Below are positions 6,183 to 6,841 of a DNA stretch of 6,841 nucleotides, piece by piece. The translations under genes and the position numbers were made by a program. Under the pieces are notes generated by a model. That model had not been told where the DNA came from. It saw only the letters and a list, made by a program, of their open reading frames with translations, and did not search any database. The stretch is from Dehalococcoidia bacterium (GTDB lineage Bacteria; Chloroflexota; Dehalococcoidia; GIF9; AB-539-J10). Each line of letters starts with the position of its first letter. The first letter of the stretch is position 1. The stretch spans positions 1 through 6,841 of the forward strand of contig JAUWOB010000050.1 in NCBI GenBank assembly GCA_030612345.1, in the 5' to 3' direction.

Positions 6183-6841
6183 TCAACGGGATTCTGGTTC
6201 TGCAAGAAGCTGCGCCACCCTATCCAGGACCCTCTCAGCCACCTCATGCTTGGTCAACAGAGGCAGGCCATCAACCCCGCCTTCTTTATCGATTATGGTC
6301 ACCCGGTTGGTATCAACACCGAATCCACTATCGCTAGATGTAATATCGTTGGCTACGATCAAATCAAGTCCCTTTTGCTTTAGCTTTTCCCTGGCATTTT
6401 CCTCCAAGTTGGCGCTCTCAGCCGCAAAGCCCACTTTGATGAAGTTTCCCTTAACAGTGCCTAAGATGTCCGGAGTGCATTCCAGTTCCAGGGTTAACCC
6501 GGCATCTCCCTTCTTGATCTTCTGTCCAGCTGCGCTCTTGGGGCGATAATCGGCCACAGCTGCCGCCATGATCAGGGCGTCAGCCTTGGGAGCCAGATTC
6601 TCTACCGCCTGACGCATTTCCTGAGCAGTGTTTACCTTGATGACGTCAACGCCTACAGGTTCGGCTAACCAGGCAGGCGCAGTAACCAATGATACCTTAG
6701 CGCCCCGATCACGGGCCGCTTCAGCCAGAGCATAGCCCATCTTCCCTGACGAGCGATACTGATGTAACGGACCGCATCGATAGGTTCTTGCGTACCGCCT
6801 GCCGTAACCACGACATGGCGGCCGGCCAGGTCTCCAGCTCT
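6183..6841 (-). CDS. coaBC: CoaB (phosphopantothenate--cysteine ligase) portion of CoaBC, frameshifted and partial
   Basis: CoaBC (Dfp) makes 4'-phosphopantetheine in CoA synthesis: the CoaB domain joins phosphopantothenate to cysteine, and the CoaC domain decarboxylates the product. Only CoaB is in the window; CoaC and the start lie beyond the right edge. From 6841 one frame reads RAGDLAGRHVVVTAGGTQEP and continues IDAVRYIS to 6758. A second frame resumes with RSSGKMGYALAEAARDRGA from 6755. Together they give the conserved CoaB opening RYI(T/S)NRSSGKMG with its Asn codon reduced to two bases (6756-6757), a one-base deletion. Downstream motifs are intact: ALIMAAAVADYRPKS, KIKK, VGFAAES, LDLIVANDI, GFGVDTNRVTII and LPLLTKHEVAERVLDRV, ending in TGA at 6185-6183. 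As written, the upstream frame ends at TAG 6667-6665. An ATG at 6740 opens the rest but is an internal methionine, not a plausible native start. Because CoA synthesis is essential and the remainder is unmutated, a sequencing or assembly indel is more likely than a true pseudogene. Confidence 0.9.
   Translation of the reverse strand, partial: SWRPGRPPCRGYGRRYARTYRCGPLHQYRSSGKMGYALAEAARDRGAKVSLVTAPAWLAEPVGVDVIKVNTAQEMRQAVENLAPKADALIMAAAVADYRPKSAAGQKIKKGDAGLTLELECTPDILGTVKGNFIKVGFAAESANLEENAREKLKQKGLDLIVANDITSSDSGFGVDTNRVTIIDKEGGVDGLPLLTKHEVAERVLDRVAQLLAEPESR
6756..6757 (-). other. Frameshift site in coaBC (one base missing)
   Basis: On the coding strand the sequence runs AGT AT CGC TCG TCA GGG AAG ATG. 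The family motif S/T-N-R-S-S-G-K-M needs AGT AAT CGC TCG, so one A (a T on the plus strand) is missing. This is the only place in the window where two frames must be joined to complete a protein. Confidence 0.85.

Noticed and set aside
1..6841. Search for CRISPR arrays, transposases, phage or defence genes, tRNAs and riboswitches
   Set aside because: No direct-repeat array, terminal inverted repeats, mobile-element protein motif, tRNA-like cloverleaf or recognisable riboswitch was seen. All long frames are accounted for by the listed genes or their shadows.

Overview
The window is ordinary bacterial chromosome, about half G+C by eye and densely coded. It carries [NiFe]-hydrogenase maturation genes, a flavin oxidoreductase, an unrecognised protein, valyl-tRNA synthetase and the coenzyme A gene coaBC. 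A nickel-hydrogenase accessory cluster beside an iron-sulfur-type gene suggests an anaerobic or H2-metabolising bacterium. The protein style is reminiscent of Dehalococcoidia (Chloroflexota), but this is an impression; no rRNA or lineage marker is present to settle it.

Layout. On the minus strand, reading from about 1430 leftwards, a promoter (TTGCAT-18-TATACT, extended -10) drives hypB (1354-683), hypA (690-349, GTG start, overlapping hypB by 8 nt) and a third gene (325 to the left edge, cut off). The third gene looks like the N-terminal helical/winged-helix part of a 4Fe-4S binding protein family. Facing away from this operon, a TGCTATAAT extended -10 and a strong ribosome binding site precede a nitronate monooxygenase/2-nitropropane dioxygenase-type FMN enzyme (1556-2560). 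A 155-nt gap with a small UCCG-loop hairpin follows, then a 228-residue soluble protein of unknown function (2716-3402). That gene converges on valS (6089-3378) and overlaps it tail to tail by 25 nt. Upstream of valS, on the same strand, is the CoaB half of coaBC, which runs off the right edge.

How the genes work together. HypB (GTPase) and HypA (nickel/zinc chaperone) deliver nickel to the large subunit of a [NiFe] hydrogenase, and the truncated third gene probably belongs to the same redox module. The nitronate monooxygenase is a separate transcription unit. valS and coaBC are housekeeping genes, possibly co-transcribed.

Points most worth checking: (1) coaBC has a one-base deletion at about 6756-6757, inside its most conserved CoaB motif, so the gene is either truly broken or carries a sequencing or assembly error; (2) a perfect 6-bp inverted repeat lies inside valS where the protein seems to have a few extra residues, like a small palindromic element captured in frame; (3) the 228-residue protein is unrecognised and its true start is probably an internal GTG. 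I found no CRISPR array, transposon, phage gene, toxin-antitoxin pair or RNA gene, and no convincing new multi-gene system.
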